Shown: positions 52,418 through 61,588 of the stretch, piece by piece
Layout: the number at the start of each line of letters is the position of its first letter
Position numbering within the stretch: the first letter of the stretch is position 1
NCBI GenBank assembly: GCA_030681895.1
Contig: JAUXRI010000300.1
Location: forward strand, 1 to 64,000
Length of the DNA stretch: 64,000 nucleotides
DNA from: Myxococcales bacterium
GTDB taxonomy: Bacteria > Myxococcota > Myxococcia > Myxococcales > Myxococcaceae
Direction: 5' to 3'
Notes under the pieces: model-generated
Told to the model about the DNA's origin: nothing
The model's database searches: none
The model's input: the letters and a program-made list of their open reading frames with translations, nothing else
Translations under genes and position numbers: made by a program

Positions 52418-55400
52418 CGTTGACCGGACAGGGCGCGCCGAATCGCGGCGTTCGCATGCGTCGCCGCCTCGCGTACGTCCGTGGCCTGCCGCACGTCTTG
52501 CGCCAGGGTCTGGAGCAGCGGCACCACCTGCAGCCCGCCGACCTTCGACAACGCGCTCGCGAGCAGCTTGCGCTCCTCGTTGAAGCGCCCGCGGTTCATC
52601 ATCGGCGGCTTCTCGAGCACCACCTTCTGCAGCGCTGCGATGCCCACGGGCTCGCCCCGGAGCGCGACGGCCTCGAAGAGCGCCTCCTTCTCGGTGCCGG
52701 GACGCTCAGAGAACTGCGGGCTGCCGAGCAGATCGACGAGCACCTGGTTCGCCTCGCGCACCTGCGTTCGCGCGAGCGCGTCGATCACGGCAAGGCGCAG
52801 CTGCGGCGCGGGATCTCGGAGCGTCTTCGAGAGGAACGCCATCGCGTCGCCAGACCCCAGCCTCGCGACGGCGTCGAGCATTCGTGCGCGCGAGCGGCCC
52901 TGCGCCCTCGGCCACAGCTCGTGCACGACGGCCATGGTGTGGTGATCGCGCGCCCGCGCCAGCACGGCGACCAGCTCCACCGCGCGCGCCTCGTTCGCCT
53001 CTTTCGCCATCGCGACGAAGGGCAAGGGATCGGTCCGCGCGAGCACCGCGAAGGCGTCGAAGAGGGCGGCCTGGCTCGGCTCGTTCGTCACGAGATCGAG
53101 CAGGCGAAGCATCGACGGCACCTGCCCCGGCTCGAGCAATGACAACAGGCGCGCGAACTCGCGGGGGTCTCTCGGCGGCCCGTCGTTGAGCACCTGCGTG
53201 AGGAGCGCGACGCACTCGTCATCCGAGAGATGCGCGACGAGATCACGCGCGAGGCTGACCTCGAGCACGTCGTCCTGTGCGCCGCCGACGGCCTTCAACG
53301 TGCGAATGAAACCGTTGAGCGTGGCCAGCTCGTCCTGCATCAGCAGCGTGTCGATGACGGGCAACAACAACGGCAAGATTCGCTCTCGCGACTCGAGGCC
53401 GGTCGACACCAGCGACTGCATCAACGCCGCGAGCGGCTTCCAGACCTCGTCGCCGCTCTCGACGAGCTTCTTCACTGTGCCGGCCTGGGGCGTCCACCCG
53501 ACCAGGGCGTACTCGCTGCCCGGGAAGAGCCCTTCGGCGCGCACCGGCTCGGCGTCGTTGAGTGCACGCTCGAGCGCTGCCACAGAGAGCCCATCGAGCC
53601 GAAGCCGCAGGGTGCCTCGCATCATCTTCGCGATCTGCTCGGCCGTCGCCGGCGTGTGCCCGGGGCGGGGAGCGCGCAGGCCCCACCACGCCATCGAGGT
53701 GAAGACGATGCGCGTCGGCACCGAGGGCGCCAGCATCGGCAGCTCGCCACGACCGAGCGACTCGTCGAGCCCGCGGCTCAGCTCACTCGACAGCTCGTAG
53801 CCCAGCACCATGCGGCGCCAGACGGCCGGCCCTGACTCGGCTTCTGCGAGGGCGGAGCGAATGACGCTCACCGGTGTCTGTCGCAACAGGCTGCGCTCGT
53901 CGGCGCTGAGCTGATCAGGCGCGGCCAGGGCCAGCGGGTGCACCTGAATCATGCCGACCGAGGTCGAGACGGCGAGGTGCGCGACGTCGCGCAGGCGCCC
54001 CGGCGGAAGACCGAGATCGAGCGCCATGGCGGTCGCCGTGAACGCGGCGTTGGCGGCCTGGGCGGCGAGGCTCTCGGTGCCGTCGAATTGGCCCGTCACG
54101 CCGAGCAGGCGCCGGCCGGGCCGCTGCGCCTCTGCCACGACGACGTCAGCCAGCTGCAGCGCGCCGAAGGTGTCGAACGAGCGGCCACGCGACGCGGCCT
54201 CGATGAACTGCGCGATGCCGGTGACGACCCGCTTCCAGGCGTCGAGCGGGTTGGCGGGCCGGGCCACGCCTCGGGCGGCGTCGGGCCGGAAGACGAGCCG
54301 CAACGAGGTGAGCGCGTCGAGCCCTGCGGGCTGGCCCGTGCGGAGGAAGCGCACCAGCAACTCGACGTCGGACGCCGTCGGCGCGCGGAGCAGCACCAGG
54401 CCCTCGAGCCCACGCACCGACAACAGGCGCGCCAGCTCGGCGCCGAAGTCATCGTCGCCGAGGGCCGGCTCGATGCGCACGCCATTCACGGTCAAGGCAG
54501 CGTCGACGACGGCCAGCGTCACCGCGCCGCGCGCACGGAACAGCTCGGCCAGCGAACGTTCGAGCAGCCTGCCCAGCCGCTCGAGCGTGATGTGGCCAAC
54601 GTCGAAGAACGGAGCGAGCCGCGCGGCCCACGACAGGACCGTGAGCGCGCGCAGATCGTGAGAGGCCTGCCCTTGCAGTTGGAGGAGCAGCCGCCCCGGT
54701 CTCGGACGACTCAGCGGCCGCTCGATCTCGTCGGTCAGCGGCTTGCCGAGGCCGGACTCGAACACGCGAGCTTCGTCGACGAACTCGAGCATCGCCTCGG
54801 GCGACAGCGACGGGCCGGTCGGAGTCTCGACGTTCGCGCCGAGATCGGCGGTGCCACCTTCGACGATCGCGCACAGAGCCCGTTCCAGCGCCTCGGCGTT
54901 TTCGAAGCGCGCGGCCGGATCTTTCGCGAGGCAGCGCTGAACCACCGCCTCGAGCTCCTCGGGCACGCTGGGCGCGAAGAGGCGAATCGACGGCGGCGGC
55001 GTGTGCATGTGCGCGTAGATGACGCGCGGCAGCTCGGGGCCTTCGAACGGCATCACGCCCGCCAGCATGCGGAAGAGCAAGACGCCGAACGCGTAGAGGT
55101 CGGCGCGGTGGTCGACGATGAGCCCGGCGATCTGCTCGGGCGCGCAATACATCGCGGTGCCCACCAGCATGCCGGAGCTCGTGAGCTGGGTGAGCTGCTC
55201 GAGGCCGCGAGCGATGCCGAAGTCGATCAAGACGAGCCGCTCGGTCTCGGTGTCTCGACCGACGAGTACACAGTTGTCGGCCTTGATGTCGCGGTGGAGG
55301 ATCTTCTTCGAGTGCACGTACCCCAGCGCCGCGCAGAGCTGCCGGGCGAGCGTCACCGCACGTTCCCACTCGAGGCGTGGGTGGAGCTGGAGGTGATCTT

Positions 55401-55695
55401 TCAGCTCGACGCCGTCAAGGTGCTCCATGACGAGGAAGAGACCGTTGTCGTCTTCCCCTCCATCGATGGCGCGGACGATGTTGGGGTGCTCCAACGTCAG
55501 GGCGGTGGTGATCTCGCGGCCGAACCGCACCCGGTTCACCTTGTCGATGTCACCGCCCTTGAAGCGCAGCCGCTTGACGGCCACGCGCTCGTTCGTCTCG
55601 AGATCGAGCGCGCGGTAGACCTCGCCCATCCCGCCCTGGCCAAGCAGGGACTCGAGGCGATAGCGCTGGGAAACGAGCAGATGGTCGGACGGCAC
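52414..55695 (-). CDS. Ser/Thr protein kinase with long C-terminal region and HEAT-like repeats
   Basis: The 1093-residue protein has an N-terminal kinase domain (residues about 12-280) with all main motifs: LGQGGMGEVY loop, Lys41 in VAVKR, HRDIKADN catalytic loop, DFGIARG and APEQ. The long middle region, about 280-860, has no family I recognise; it is mostly helical. The last 200 residues show HEAT-like repeats (MAFLSKTLRDPAPQLRLAVIDALARTQVREANQVLVDLL). No membrane helix is obvious. It lies 46 bp downstream of the vWA gene and may be cotranscribed with the TerY-P/NAD genes. Confidence 0.85.
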   Translation of the reverse strand: MPSDHLLVSQRYRLESLLGQGGMGEVYRALDLETNERVAVKRLRFKGGDIDKVNRVRFGREITTALTLEHPNIVRAIDGGEDDNGLFLVMEHLDGVELKDHLQLHPRLEWERAVTLARQLCAALGYVHSKKILHRDIKADNCVLVGRDTETERLVLIDFGIARGLEQLTQLTSSGMLVGTAMYCAPEQIAGLIVDHRADLYAFGVLLFRMLAGVMPFEGPELPRVIYAHMHTPPPSIRLFAPSVPEELEAVVQRCLAKDPAARFENAEALERALCAIVEGGTADLGANVETPTGPSLSPEAMLEFVDEARVFESGLGKPLTDEIERPLSRPRPGRLLLQLQGQASHDLRALTVLSWAARLAPFFDVGHITLERLGRLLERSLAELFRARGAVTLAVVDAALTVNGVRIEPALGDDDFGAELARLLSVRGLEGLVLLRAPTASDVELLVRFLRTGQPAGLDALTSLRLVFRPDAARGVARPANPLDAWKRVVTGIAQFIEAASRGRSFDTFGALQLADVVVAEAQRPGRRLLGVTGQFDGTESLAAQAANAAFTATAMALDLGLPPGRLRDVAHLAVSTSVGMIQVHPLALAAPDQLSADERSLLRQTPVSVIRSALAEAESGPAVWRRMVLGYELSSELSRGLDESLGRGELPMLAPSVPTRIVFTSMAWWGLRAPRPGHTPATAEQIAKMMRGTLRLRLDGLSVAALERALNDAEPVRAEGLFPGSEYALVGWTPQAGTVKKLVESGDEVWKPLAALMQSLVSTGLESRERILPLLLPVIDTLLMQDELATLNGFIRTLKAVGGAQDDVLEVSLARDLVAHLSDDECVALLTQVLNDGPPRDPREFARLLSLLEPGQVPSMLRLLDLVTNEPSQAALFDAFAVLARTDPLPFVAMAKEANEARAVELVAVLARARDHHTMAVVHELWPRAQGRSRARMLDAVARLGSGDAMAFLSKTLRDPAPQLRLAVIDALARTQVREANQVLVDLLGSPQFSERPGTEKEALFEAVALRGEPVGIAALQKVVLEKPPMMNRGRFNEERKLLASALSKVGGLQVVPLLQTLAQDVRQATDVREAATHANAAIRRALSGQR

Positions 55696-55741
55696 GAGGG
55701 CGCTGAGAAGACCACGCGCGCCGCGCGATCACGAGGCTGTT

Positions 55742-56533
55742 TCAGGGCGTGAAGAAGCCCGCGTTCACGCCAGGAGCGACCTTCCCCTGGCTCGCGCGAA
55801 TGGCCGACTTCGAGACGAGCTGGAACGTCTTGCGAAGGCCCGACGGCGTCGCGTCGCGCTGCACGTGCACGCACCCGGCCGGCACGCCCATCGCCGCCGC
55901 GATCAGCTCGAACTGGGTGTCTTTGCCCACGCCGACGAAAGCGAGCGTGAAGAGCTCGCTGGCCAGCAGATCCTTCGACAGCTTCGCGCAGGTGGGGCTG
56001 GTGCGGGTGCTGCCGACGTCTTCGCCATCAGTGACGACGACGACGACGCTCCGGGTGGGCGTGCCGCCGTCACGCAGCCGCTGGGCGTAGGCGACGTTGG
56101 CGGTCAGCGCGTCACACCAGGTGTCGTAGAGCCGCGTCGCACCGCCCGCGCGGTAGTTCTTCGCGTCGAGGCGCGTCGAGTCTTCCACCGGCACGTACGA
56201 GTGCAGCACCTTCTGATCGCCGTTGAAGGTCCACAGCGCGAGCAGCACCGAGTCCTTCTCCTTCGCGCCACCGAACGCGTCGAGCAGCGCGTTCTGCCCG
56301 TCACGCACGGCCTGCTCGAGGCCGCGATCAGCGATCGAGCCGCTCGCGTCGATGAGCAGCGTCACCAGCGTCACGTCACTCGCGGTGATGTCTTCGAGCG
56401 CCTTGCCCGCGGCGCCGGCGAGCACGATGCCACCGAGGTTGCCGGTGATGAGGGTGGAGGTCTGCGCGCTCAGGACGCCGGTCGCGACCGCGCTGGTGAG
56501 GTTCTTCGTCACGTCATCGTCGTTGCTGGACAT
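55742..56533 (-). CDS. TerY-like von Willebrand factor A (vWA) protein
   Basis: The 263-residue protein is a single vWA domain with an intact MIDAS: LLIDASGSIAD (DxSxS), the Thr of AGGATRLYDT, and the Asp of VVTDGEDVGS. The N-terminal 55 residues are a small Gly/Thr-rich lead. The fold and size fit TerY/YegL, the vWA member of the TerY-P triad, which works with a PP2C phosphatase and a Ser/Thr kinase. Both partners are encoded just upstream in the same operon. The residues needed for metal binding are present, so ligand binding through Mg is expected. Confidence 0.8.
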   Translation of the reverse strand: MSSNDDDVTKNLTSAVATGVLSAQTSTLITGNLGGIVLAGAAGKALEDITASDVTLVTLLIDASGSIADRGLEQAVRDGQNALLDAFGGAKEKDSVLLALWTFNGDQKVLHSYVPVEDSTRLDAKNYRAGGATRLYDTWCDALTANVAYAQRLRDGGTPTRSVVVVVTDGEDVGSTRTSPTCAKLSKDLLASELFTLAFVGVGKDTQFELIAAAMGVPAGCVHVQRDATPSGLRKTFQLVSKSAIRASQGKVAPGVNAGFFTP

Positions 56534-56606
56534 GGAGGTCTCCTGCCCGGCGCATTGCCGGTTCTTGTGAAGGGTGGACTGATGGGGTGGGTCAGCTCAG
56601 GTCAGC

Positions 56607-57575
56607 TCAGATCGTGACGGGGTCGGACGTCTTCACGACCTTCATGCCGGCCTTCTTCCACTTCTCGAGCGCCTCGGTGGCGATGCGCGGGAAGTCGAGG
56701 TGCGACGGGAGCGGCGAGATCGGCGGCGCAGGCACCGGGCTCATCGCGTCTTCGAGGATCCAGATCTTCTCGGCGAGCTTCGGGTCGGACTGCATCACGT
56801 GCTCTTGAATGTCGTTGAGCGTCGAGAGCACGCAGTGGCTCTTCGCCTGCCCGAACACGTAGACGCGGTCGTATTCCATCAGCATCTTGAAGAAGGGCGT
56901 GTTGAACGAGCCCACCACCTGGCCGCCCAACTCGGTCACCTCGGGCGACATGACGGAGTAGTTCTCGGTCATCGCGTGCGTGCCCTTGGTCTCGAAGTGC
57001 GTCTGGTGTTTGCGCGCGGCGGCGTGGAACAGCGACGCCTCCATCATCGACGGCACCAGCGCGTGCGACAGCCCGCCGAGCAGCGTGTGGTACGGCCACA
57101 CCGTCAGCACGTACTTGCCGCTCGCCTCGAGGCGCTTGACGTACTCGAGCGACTCCTTCGGGTGCGCCACCGCCGTCCATTTTCCGGCGCGCACCTCTTC
57201 ATGGAAGATCGGCGTCAGCGGCGCGGGGTGTTTGCCCTTCGCGTCGATCCACCACGCGGGGTGGAAGATCTGGAACATGCGGTGCGTGTCCATCGAGAAG
57301 AACAGCGACGTCACCTTGTCGAGGTTCCGGTACAGCCACTCGACGGTGCGCTGGGTGTCTTCGACGGCGCCGGGCACGAAGAGCGACGCGCCAGGCGTGC
57401 AGAAGCCGACCTGCACGTCGATGCCGAACGCCGCGATGCGGAACTTGTCGGCGCCCGAGGGCTTGATGCCGTGCTTCTGCGCGTACGCCTCTCCGGCGTC
57501 GGCCACGAGGCCCGCGCGCTCCATGAACAGCTGGGGAACCTGCTTCGACTCGTAGAAATCGGGCAACGGCAACAT
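56607..57575 (-). CDS. Nicotinamidase-like cysteine hydrolase
   Basis: The 322-residue protein belongs to the isochorismatase/nicotinamidase fold. It has Asp53 in FGIDVQVGFC, a metal-binding DxH in FSMDTHRMFQIFHP, and the nucleophile Cys248 in VFGQAKSHCVLSTLNDI. Nicotinamidase turns nicotinamide into nicotinate. The protein is about 100 residues longer than typical PncA. The presence of nicotinate phosphoribosyltransferase in the same operon makes nicotinamide the likely substrate, but other amides are possible. The start is 22 bp after the kinase stop. Confidence 0.75.
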   Translation of the reverse strand: MLPLPDFYESKQVPQLFMERAGLVADAGEAYAQKHGIKPSGADKFRIAAFGIDVQVGFCTPGASLFVPGAVEDTQRTVEWLYRNLDKVTSLFFSMDTHRMFQIFHPAWWIDAKGKHPAPLTPIFHEEVRAGKWTAVAHPKESLEYVKRLEASGKYVLTVWPYHTLLGGLSHALVPSMMEASLFHAAARKHQTHFETKGTHAMTENYSVMSPEVTELGGQVVGSFNTPFFKMLMEYDRVYVFGQAKSHCVLSTLNDIQEHVMQSDPKLAEKIWILEDAMSPVPAPPISPLPSHLDFPRIATEALEKWKKAGMKVVKTSDPVTI

Positions 57576-57597
57576 GGGGCCTCCTGTTCGACTGCGT

Positions 57598-59382
57598 TCA
57601 CGACAACGACAGCTGCACCAACTCCTTCGACGTGACGACGACGAGGCTCCCGTCGGACTGCGGGAGGAGCTCGTCTTGAGCGCTCACGAATGGCTGGGTG
57701 TCGGCGAAGCACGCGGCTTCGACCAGCACGCCTGAGTCGAGCTTCATCGCGAGCAGCCCGTCATCGGAGCCGATCACCACACGGCCGCCGAGCAGCGCGG
57801 CGTGACCGCTGCGACCGCCGACGCTCGTGCCGACCACCGCGCCGTCTTCCGAGATGAGCCAGCGATGCACGACGTCTTTGCCGTTCACTTCGGCGGTGAC
57901 GCTCAAGAGCCCGTGCCGCGCATCGAACACCGCGTCGGCGGAGATCACCCTGCCCGTCCACCGGATGCCTGAGAGCTGCTTCACGCCCGCGCGGCCGCTG
58001 CGCAGCAGGAAGGCCACCGTGACGCCGCCTGCCCGATAGAAACCCAGGCCGAGGCGCTCCCCGGTCCACAACCAGGTCTGGCCTTCGAGCACCTGCCCGA
58101 CACGCGTCCCGGTGCCCTGCTCGATCAACCACTCGTTCTCGGTGCGGTAGGTGACGGCGGTCGCGGTCGCGAAGGTCGGCTCCGAGGCACGGACGCCGGT
58201 CTGCGCGCGCTCGACGAGTTTGCCGTGTTCATGACGCTCCATCGCGCCGCGTGACGACACCACCCAGGTCGACGCGCCGGCGAGCCCGATGCGCTCCTGC
58301 GGGAGCAAGGGCCGATTGAGCACCACCGCACCGTCTTCACGTCGCACGACGCCCTGCTCTTCGAAGACGTACTTCACGCCGCCTTGCATCGACGCCGCGA
58401 GCACCCGCCCACTCGTCTCGAAGAGGATCTTCGCGGTGCAGCGGCCCTTCACGCGAACGGCAGGCTTCGTCGCGAGCGGACCCAGCGCATGACACGTCGG
58501 ACAGACCGGCCGCGCATGCGTGACCCCGCACGAGCACGTCGACCACGACTGCTGGAGCACGCGCTTCGTCGGCGCCTCGCGCACGTCCTTCTCGAACGTC
58601 TGCGAGAACCAGTGGAGCGCGTCGTCGGACAACGTCTTCCACGAGGCAGCGACGCGCGGGAGCACGACGTCGTCCTTCATCACCGGGTGCCGCGCCTCGG
58701 CGCGCCGGAGCATCGTGCTCAACTTCGCGTGTGTTCCGCCGAACGGATGCACGTACAGCAGCGACGAGAACAGCATCACCGCGAACGCGTACCAGTCGGT
58801 GCCTTCGTCGAAGCGCGGGCTGTTCGAGAGGTCGACGCCGTAGAGGCGCGGGTCGAGGAACCGCTCGTGCCCGACGGCGCAGGACAAGCCCGAGAACTGC
58901 ATCGAGTCGGCGTCGATGAGGAACACCCGCTGGGAGCCGGGCTGCACAAGCACGTTGCCATCGTTCAGATCGCCGACGATGACCTGGTGTGCGTGGAGCG
59001 ACTGCACCGTCTGCTCCAACTCGCGGAACATCGTCATCACGACGTCGTTCGAGATCGTGTTCTCGCGGAACTTGCGCTGCGCCAGCCGGCCCGCGTCCTC
59101 GACGTCCGACAGCGCCTGCATCACGAAGCCGATCACATCACCGCGCTGATCCTTCACGAGCTCGAGCGGTCCGAGCACGTTGGCAGGCAAGGCCTTCGGA
59201 AAGAGCGCGAGCTTCTCGAGCTTCACTGCGCGCACCCGGGCCTCTGCAGCGTTCGCCGGATCGACGGGATGGAAGACCTTCACCGCGCGATCCCTCCAGC
59301 GAAAGACGCGCGCCTCGCCGCCTTCACCGAGCAGGTCGCTGTCCTTCAGGCGCACGCGCGTGTTGGCGACGTAGACGTCCAT
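57598..59382 (-). CDS. YegI/TerY-P-type Ser/Thr kinase with zinc ribbon and C-terminal propeller-like domain
   Basis: The 594-residue protein has a divergent kinase domain (residues about 12-275). The nucleotide loop is LGEGGEARVF, Lys35 is in RAVKVFHP, the catalytic loop is VGDLNDGNVL with Asp138 and Asn143, and DAD (Asp157) stands at the DFG position. This GDLN...DADS form is typical of TerY-P kinases. Next comes a zinc ribbon, CSCGVTHARPVCPTC (Cys283, 285, 294, 297). The last 290 residues are beta-rich and repeat-like, suggesting a propeller. The PP2C gene is 2 bp upstream. Confidence 0.8.
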   Translation of the reverse strand: MDVYVANTRVRLKDSDLLGEGGEARVFRWRDRAVKVFHPVDPANAAEARVRAVKLEKLALFPKALPANVLGPLELVKDQRGDVIGFVMQALSDVEDAGRLAQRKFRENTISNDVVMTMFRELEQTVQSLHAHQVIVGDLNDGNVLVQPGSQRVFLIDADSMQFSGLSCAVGHERFLDPRLYGVDLSNSPRFDEGTDWYAFAVMLFSSLLYVHPFGGTHAKLSTMLRRAEARHPVMKDDVVLPRVAASWKTLSDDALHWFSQTFEKDVREAPTKRVLQQSWSTCSCGVTHARPVCPTCHALGPLATKPAVRVKGRCTAKILFETSGRVLAASMQGGVKYVFEEQGVVRREDGAVVLNRPLLPQERIGLAGASTWVVSSRGAMERHEHGKLVERAQTGVRASEPTFATATAVTYRTENEWLIEQGTGTRVGQVLEGQTWLWTGERLGLGFYRAGGVTVAFLLRSGRAGVKQLSGIRWTGRVISADAVFDARHGLLSVTAEVNGKDVVHRWLISEDGAVVGTSVGGRSGHAALLGGRVVIGSDDGLLAMKLDSGVLVEAACFADTQPFVSAQDELLPQSDGSLVVVTSKELVQLSLS

Positions 59383-59384
59383 GG

Positions 59385-60101
59385 CTACAGCTCCCGCGTG
59401 TCGAGGACGGCGAGGGTGGTGTCGTCGGTGAAGCGCTCCGTTTCGTTGAGCACGTTGAGGCGCCGCTGCAGGTGCACAGGGTTGGTCCAGACGTGCGGCT
59501 CGTCGAGCAACGCGCGCAGTCCATCGGGAGCACGCGAGAGCCAGCCGTCGACGCCATCGGTCGCGAGCGCCACCCGCCGCGCTGGTCCCAGGTGATGCAC
59601 GCGCGCGGGCACCGACTTCCCCGTGAGCCGATAACCCACGTACGCCGGCGCGTTGTCGTCGCCTGAGTCGAGCCGGGTCAGCTGCCCGTCGACGAAGACC
59701 GCGCCATCACCCGAGCCGAACACCACGCACTCCGGGCCCCGCTGCACGGCGCACAAGACGGTGAACAACCCGTACTGCTCGAGCACCGCCGTCGCGTCGT
59801 CGACCTCGACCGAACGCACGAGGCGGTCGAGCCACGAGGTGAGGTGCTCCATCGCGACCGTGGGGAGTTCAGGCAACGCAACGTGCTCGAGCGCCACCGT
59901 CATCATCGCCAGCGCACGCGCACCGAGCCGGGCGCCGACCTCCGAGAAGGGCTGGCTCGAGCAGCCATCCGTCACCACCGCCACCGTCGTCTCACCGCGA
60001 GAGGAGACGAAGACGCCGTCCTGGTTGTTGCGGCCGAGGCGCACGTGCTCTCGCCCGATCAGGCTCGCGGTCCGCGTGGTCGTGTGGTGACGGGAACTCA
60101 T
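59385..60101 (-). CDS. PP2C-type phosphatase of a TerY-P triad
   Basis: The 238-residue protein has the PP2C core: RNNQDGVFV with a metal-binding Asp, VVTDGCSS, VVFGSGDGAVFV, VALATDGVDGWL and FTDDTTLAVL. The key metal-binding Asp residues are in place, so activity is expected. Proteins of this kind remove phosphate from partners of the cognate kinase (compare E. coli YegK). The ATG overlaps the upstream nicotinate phosphoribosyltransferase stop by 4 bp, and the kinase starts 2 bp downstream, so all three must be coexpressed. Confidence 0.85.
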   Translation of the reverse strand: MSSRHHTTTRTASLIGREHVRLGRNNQDGVFVSSRGETTVAVVTDGCSSQPFSEVGARLGARALAMMTVALEHVALPELPTVAMEHLTSWLDRLVRSVEVDDATAVLEQYGLFTVLCAVQRGPECVVFGSGDGAVFVDGQLTRLDSGDDNAPAYVGYRLTGKSVPARVHHLGPARRVALATDGVDGWLSRAPDGLRALLDEPHVWTNPVHLQRRLNVLNETERFTDDTTLAVLDTREL

Positions 60102-61537
60102 CCAAACGCCTCTTTCTTCAAGCGGGTGACGAGGGCCTCGGTGGCCGGAGAGTGGACGAGGCGCAGGTCCTCCGCGCGAACGGACTTCGCCTCGGCCAGA
60201 GCGGGCGACGACGATGCAGGTGCTCCGGTGAGCAGCTCGTAGCCCTCGGCGACGGCCTCACCTTCCTGGGCGACGACGCCGAATGGGCCGCTGGCCCCCG
60301 CGCGCCGCCGCCACAGCACCGGCTTTCCGGGAACGCTCTGCTTGCCGCTGCCCGCCTCGTTCCCGAACTTCATGCAGGCCCGTTTCCCGGTCTGCGTCAG
60401 CTTGTAGACGGCCGACACGCGATCTCTCGTCAGCGGAGAGCCCGCGGTCTGCGCGACGATGAAGCCGCCGTACCCGTACACCTGCTCCTCGGGCGTCCAC
60501 CCGACCTCTTTGCGGAGCTCTTCGAAGCGCTTCGTCAGCGCGGTGTCGAAGCCGTCCTCCAGGATCTGCACGGGGCGAATGCCCATCTCGTCGGCGAGCT
60601 TCGCGGCGAAGCGGTACTGCGCTTCTTTGTCGCCGGAGTCGTAGCGAATGGAGTCGTGCTTCCCGCCGCGCTCCTTGATGATCGCGTACGCCGCCGGAAT
60701 GCCGCTCTGGATGGTGTCGAAGGTGTCGAGGAGGAAGCTGGAGCGATTCGAGCGGCGCTCCACCATCGCGCGGAAGGCCGCGTCGTCGGAGCCGAAGCGC
60801 TGCACGTGTTCGTGCCCCATGGTGCCGACAGGAATGAGGCCCTTCACGCGCGCGCCGTACACGTGGCTGGTGCGGGTCAGCCCTGCCGCCTTGCACCCCT
60901 CGAGCGCTAACAGGTGCTGCTCGACGCAGGTCGCCGCGCGGAGCCCGACCTCGAAGAGGCGGTCGGCAGTCCCCGTCACCTCGGCGAGCTCCTTCACTCT
61001 CGCCGTGACGCGCGCCACGTACGCCTCGGACGCGACGGTGATCGGCGGGGCCTTCACGCCCACCGCGTCGAGCGTCTCGAGCACGATGCGCTTCTGCTCC
61101 TCACACGTCACCGTGCCGACCGCCGCTGCCAGCTCGTCGGGCCGCAGCAGCGCCACCGTCGCGACCTGCACGCGGTAGCTCCACATCAACACCAGCGGCT
61201 CGAGCCACGAGACGACCGCCGACGGCCCGGTGATGCAGAGGATCGGCTCGCGGTCATGGAAGACGGCGTTCTTCGGCAGCGCGTGGATCCGCACCTGGCT
61301 GATGAGCGCCATCGCCGCCTTGAACCCCGCGCTCATCTCGTAGTCGTGCTTCGCCAGGAACTCCCAGTCGCCCGCTTCGGGCACCGGCAACACCTCGCGC
61401 ACCAGCTTCTCGACGTCGAAGGGCAGCACCTGCAACCCGCCCTTGCGGTGCGACGCGTAGAACGTCTCTTCCCGCAGCGGCCAACCCGCCTCCGCCATCG
61501 AGAACTTGTAGCCGTCCGTCACCAGCAACCCAGCCAT
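60098..61537 (-). CDS. pncB: Nicotinate phosphoribosyltransferase
   Basis: The ATG at 61537 gives 479 residues. The enzyme joins nicotinate and PRPP to make nicotinate mononucleotide in NAD salvage. Typical segments are the N-terminal LLVTDGYKFSMAEAGWPLREETFYASHR, a His in GTMGHEHVQRFG, and the PRPP-site stretch LLDTFDTIQSGIPAAYAI. A YDSGDKEAQYRFAAKL helix and VYGYGGFIV follow. The longer start at 61573 lies upstream of a good promoter, so 61537 is preferred. It is the first gene of the operon that carries the TerY-P triad and a nicotinamidase-like gene. Confidence 0.88.
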   Translation of the reverse strand: MAGLLVTDGYKFSMAEAGWPLREETFYASHRKGGLQVLPFDVEKLVREVLPVPEAGDWEFLAKHDYEMSAGFKAAMALISQVRIHALPKNAVFHDREPILCITGPSAVVSWLEPLVLMWSYRVQVATVALLRPDELAAAVGTVTCEEQKRIVLETLDAVGVKAPPITVASEAYVARVTARVKELAEVTGTADRLFEVGLRAATCVEQHLLALEGCKAAGLTRTSHVYGARVKGLIPVGTMGHEHVQRFGSDDAAFRAMVERRSNRSSFLLDTFDTIQSGIPAAYAIIKERGGKHDSIRYDSGDKEAQYRFAAKLADEMGIRPVQILEDGFDTALTKRFEELRKEVGWTPEEQVYGYGGFIVAQTAGSPLTRDRVSAVYKLTQTGKRACMKFGNEAGSGKQSVPGKPVLWRRRAGASGPFGVVAQEGEAVAEGYELLTGAPASSSPALAEAKSVRAEDLRLVHSPATEALVTRLKKEAFG

Positions 61538-61555
61538 GGCTGACCTCACGAGAGA

Positions 61556-61584
61556 GTTATAGACACCAAACAAAGAGTCGTCAA
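61556..61584 (-). promoter_or_regulatory. Sigma-70-type promoter of the NAD salvage / TerY-P operon
   Basis: On the minus strand TTGACG (61579-61584) and TATAAC (61556-61561) are exactly 17 bp apart, a near-consensus housekeeping promoter. Transcription would start about 12 bp before the ATG at 61537, with GAGG as ribosome binding site. A repeated TGTCT occurs just upstream of the -35 box and inside the spacer, a possible operator. Confidence 0.65.
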
Positions 61585-61588
61585 GACA

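Noticed and set aside
53938-55752. Long plus-strand frame opposite the HEAT kinase
   Set aside because: Shadow of a kinase with intact catalytic motifs, and low-complexity Glu/Arg composition.
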